A stretch of DNA of 35,806 nt from Acetobacteraceae bacterium (GTDB lineage Bacteria > Pseudomonadota > Alphaproteobacteria > Acetobacterales > Acetobacteraceae), in contig JANYCX010000152.1 of the NCBI GenBank assembly GCA_025360065.1, positions 1 to 35,806 on the forward strand, read 5' to 3'. The notes under the pieces are model-generated. The model made no database searches. It was not told where the DNA came from and worked only from the letters and a program-made list of their open reading frames with translations. Numbering within the stretch: the first letter of the stretch is position 1; the number at the start of each line of letters is the position of its first letter. Shown here in pieces: positions 33,820 to 35,806 of this stretch. A program made the translations under genes and the position numbers.

Positions 33820-35757
33820 TTAAGCGAACCGCGTTTCCAGTTCGTCAAAGGCGGGTTGCCAGGATCGCGCGGCGGTCATCACTTCGACCCTCAGATCATT
33901 GGCGCCTGCGACCTTGATGGTTGCCGCACCATCGGTCCAACGCCAGCCGGCTTCCGCGCTGTGCCAACCCTGTTCGGCGATATCGCCAAGGTCCTGCGCA
34001 ACATCATCCACATGCAAAGCCGCAACCGCCACGCCCAACCGGCGATGATCGGAATTGGCGTCAAACATCTGCGCCGGCACGCCGTGGCGCGACATCAAGC
34101 GAACCGAGGCCGCATTGTCCGGCAGTGCGAAGCGATAAACCCGCCCATCGATCTCCGGCCGCACAATCTTGCCATCGACAACCAGATGCAGATCGGCGTC
34201 CTCGGTCATCACATGGCCAAGGGCTGCCGCACGATCAAGCAGATAGCTGCGCGCGGCTTCGAGTTCGGCGCCGTCGGTCACCAGGCGCGCACACGCTTCG
34301 GCGTCCCAGATTTTCAGGGCGAAATCCGGATGCAGCATCACCGCCGCGCCGCCATTGGCGAAGGCGCCGCGGTTGCCGGTGTCGAGATAGGATTCGCACG
34401 GCAAACCCTCGGCCACGATGACATCGTGGCGATCAAGCTCGACATGCCAATAGGTAACACTGGCCGCTGCCTCCTGGCAGATGGTGGCGCCGTTGAGCAG
34501 ATAGCGGATCGGGATCAGCACGCCATCGATGAACACGGAATGGTCGGGCGACAGGATCAGATCCCGCGCCGGGGCGTTGTCGGCAAAGGCACCGCGCGAT
34601 ACCCGCACCGGCCACACATCGGCGGGGCTTGGGTGGCGGGCGCAATCGACGGTGCGATGGCCGATCCATTTGACGGTGGCTTGGCCGCCGGCCGCGAGCA
34701 CGGCTTCGGCTCCCGCGCGCAGGTTTTCCACCGTAACCAGGCCCGACGCGGTGGCGATATGAGTGCCGGTCGCGAAGCATGCTGCCGATACCAGGCCGAG
34801 CGTGTTCAGCACCAGCACGTCATTGGCGGAAACCGGCGATGCCACACCGTCGGGGCTGCTGCCGAACGCATCGTTGGGAACCAGAGTGCTGTTCCAGTCG
34901 GCAATGTCATTGCTGCTGGCCGGCACGGTGAAAGCCAGGCCCACTGTGGTGCCATTCGCCGAAAAATAGGTTTGCGGCGGGTTGGCGCCCGCGGTTACGT
35001 TGAGGAAGCGGCTGCCAGCCGCGGACCCGATGGTCACCGCCGCGGCCGCCGCGCTGCCGATCGTCGGATTGCCGGCCGCCGAGTAATCATAGAAATCCAG
35101 CAGCGTATAGCCGGCGACGCCACCGCTGATCGCGCCGCCGCCCATTGAGCGGCCAAGCACTTCGGAAATCTCGTGCTCCTGAACCGAGACTGCGTCGCCC
35201 TGGCCATTACTGAAGTTGGTTTGCGTCCAATTCCAGGTGAGGCTGGAATTGATGACCGACCCGCCATCGATGCCAGCGGCGGTCACGCCCCAGGTCGTGC
35301 CGATACCGTCGGTTGCATAGGTCGGGTCAAGCAGCTTGATCTGGGCGGGATTAATGGTGAACTGACCGCCACTCGTAGGATCGGTTCCGACGGAGGTGAT
35401 CAGGTTCCACGACGCTTTTTGTGCCGCGGTCGCATTGGGCGCGGCGCTAGCAAGGGTCGCAAACTGCTTGACGTCAGCAAAAGTTGCAACCTTGGCCAGC
35501 ACCGGGCTGACCCCGCCAGTGGTGGGCGTCGTGGCGTCGGCGATGGTGGGGGTGCTGCCAGGCAACGTGACGCTGCCCCAGCCAAAAATAATGTTGATGT
35601 TGACGGCGGTGCCGATGGTGGCAAAGTTGGTTTGGAAGTAATTGACTGCGAGATTAACTGCGCCGACATAATTATTATAGAGCGCAAGATTGGTACCGGA
35701 CGTGTTCAAGCTGGTGACCGAGTTATCGTAGCTCGCAGTGATCGTTAGCGCACCCAT
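33820..35757 (-). CDS. Hint-domain protein with metalloprotease-like N-terminus
   Basis: A 645-residue protein of two parts. Residues 1-325 look like the NF038122-type metalloprotease family: VQEHEISEVLGRS, with H195, E196 and E199, in place of a canonical HExxH third histidine. There is no obvious signal peptide, and the sequence is rich in Ser, Thr, Asn and Ala. Residues from about 327 form a Hint_2 domain: ACFATGTHIATASGLVTVENL with Cys327 as candidate nucleophile, VKWIGHRTVD, and LILSPDHSVFIDGVLIPIRY. Hint_2 proteins are frequent in Acetobacteraceae and Rhodobacterales; self-cleavage has been proposed for them. GGGAG lies near the ATG. The gene ends facing the aceA terminator; its upstream side leaves the window. 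Confidence 0.85.
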   Translation of the reverse strand: MGALTITASYDNSVTSLNTSGTNLALYNNYVGAVNLAVNYFQTNFATIGTAVNINIIFGWGSVTLPGSTPTIADATTPTTGGVSPVLAKVATFADVKQFATLASAAPNATAAQKASWNLITSVGTDPTSGGQFTINPAQIKLLDPTYATDGIGTTWGVTAAGIDGGSVINSSLTWNWTQTNFSNGQGDAVSVQEHEISEVLGRSMGGGAISGGVAGYTLLDFYDYSAAGNPTIGSAAAAAVTIGSAAGSRFLNVTAGANPPQTYFSANGTTVGLAFTVPASSNDIADWNSTLVPNDAFGSSPDGVASPVSANDVLVLNTLGLVSAACFATGTHIATASGLVTVENLRAGAEAVLAAGGQATVKWIGHRTVDCARHPSPADVWPVRVSRGAFADNAPARDLILSPDHSVFIDGVLIPIRYLLNGATICQEAAASVTYWHVELDRHDVIVAEGLPCESYLDTGNRGAFANGGAAVMLHPDFALKIWDAEACARLVTDGAELEAARSYLLDRAAALGHVMTEDADLHLVVDGKIVRPEIDGRVYRFALPDNAASVRLMSRHGVPAQMFDANSDHRRLGVAVAALHVDDVAQDLGDIAEQGWHSAEAGWRWTDGAATIKVAGANDLRVEVMTAARSWQPAFDELETRFA

Positions 35758-35806
35758 GTCCTACTCCCAACGCCCGATCCGGCCTTTCGTGGCGCGTTTG
35801 AAATCG

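Noticed and set aside
33781..35148. 455-residue plus-strand frame opposite the Hint protein
   Set aside because: It starts inside the aceA terminator stem and has shadow composition; the minus strand has clear protease-like and Hint motifs.
1..35806. CRISPR array, tRNA, rRNA, prophage or insertion-sequence remnants
   Set aside because: I saw no repeated spacer pattern, no tRNA-like T-arm with matching acceptor, no rRNA conserved blocks, and no transposase, integrase or phage motifs.

Overview
The window is 35.8 kb of GC-rich bacterial chromosome, dense with short intergenic gaps. It looks like a free-living alphaproteobacterium, most likely in the Rhodospirillales/Acetobacteraceae area. That placement is an inference from gene content (a Hint-domain metalloprotease, a short-chain-fatty-acid type Xre regulator next to isocitrate lyase, a TPR-glycosyltransferase, aminopeptidase P style and codon use), not from a marker gene. 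I see no rRNA, tRNA, CRISPR array, prophage or insertion sequence. No gene-free stretch exceeds 300 bases.

Layout. 213-1976: aminopeptidase P, ended by a strong shared terminator. 2029-3694 (minus): three small exported proteins of unknown function; the third lies in a conspicuously AT-rich patch and seems to begin at a CTG codon that restores a signal peptide. 3869-5311 (minus): a DUF4239-type membrane protein and a secreted DUF6134-like protein, divergent from a cyclopropane-synthase-like methyltransferase (5383-6405). 6444-8937: a PaaG-like enoyl-CoA hydratase/isomerase and a DsbA-fold isomerase, divergent from a metallo-beta-lactamase-fold hydrolase. 8934-9139: a frameshifted TPR remnant. 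9283-10113: two tandem, homologous mini-proteins that are little more than a LuxR/GerE-like helix-turn-helix.

10110-11751 (minus): an ABC-2 polysaccharide exporter (ATPase and permease) behind a glycine-zipper lipoprotein (11764-12252). 12473-13585: a lipoprotein lytic transglycosylase with a SPOR domain. 13644-16540: an SDR dehydrogenase and a fused ADP-forming acyl-CoA synthetase. 16517-20500 (minus operon): DegT-type sugar aminotransferase, a FlaA1/WbpM-type sugar dehydratase and an M81/MlrC-like metallohydrolase. 20602-23962: TPR-glycosyltransferase, exonuclease III and an Old Yellow Enzyme family oxidoreductase. 24008-26043 (minus): SH3-domain protein, DsrE-like protein and MoeB/ThiF-like E1 enzyme, divergent from queC. 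Then gph (minus), glmU and glmS. The window closes with an Xre/RamB-like regulator divergent from isocitrate lyase, a strong terminator, and a large Hint-domain metalloprotease on the minus strand.

How the parts fit. GlmS and GlmU supply UDP-GlcNAc. The dehydratase and aminotransferase could turn it into a 4-amino-4,6-dideoxy sugar, and the ABC-2 exporter and TPR-glycosyltransferase could use it in a surface glycan. Acyl-CoA enzymes (PaaG-like, SDR, CoA ligase) and isocitrate lyase point to growth on fatty or aromatic acids with the glyoxylate shunt. The most notable non-coding and unusual signals are a four-copy TTTAC array between regulator and isocitrate lyase, a 43-residue His/Asp and Ala/Pro tail on isocitrate lyase, a two-copy palindromic element that ends two convergent gene pairs, and the tandem mini-HTH genes with a palindrome upstream of the second.
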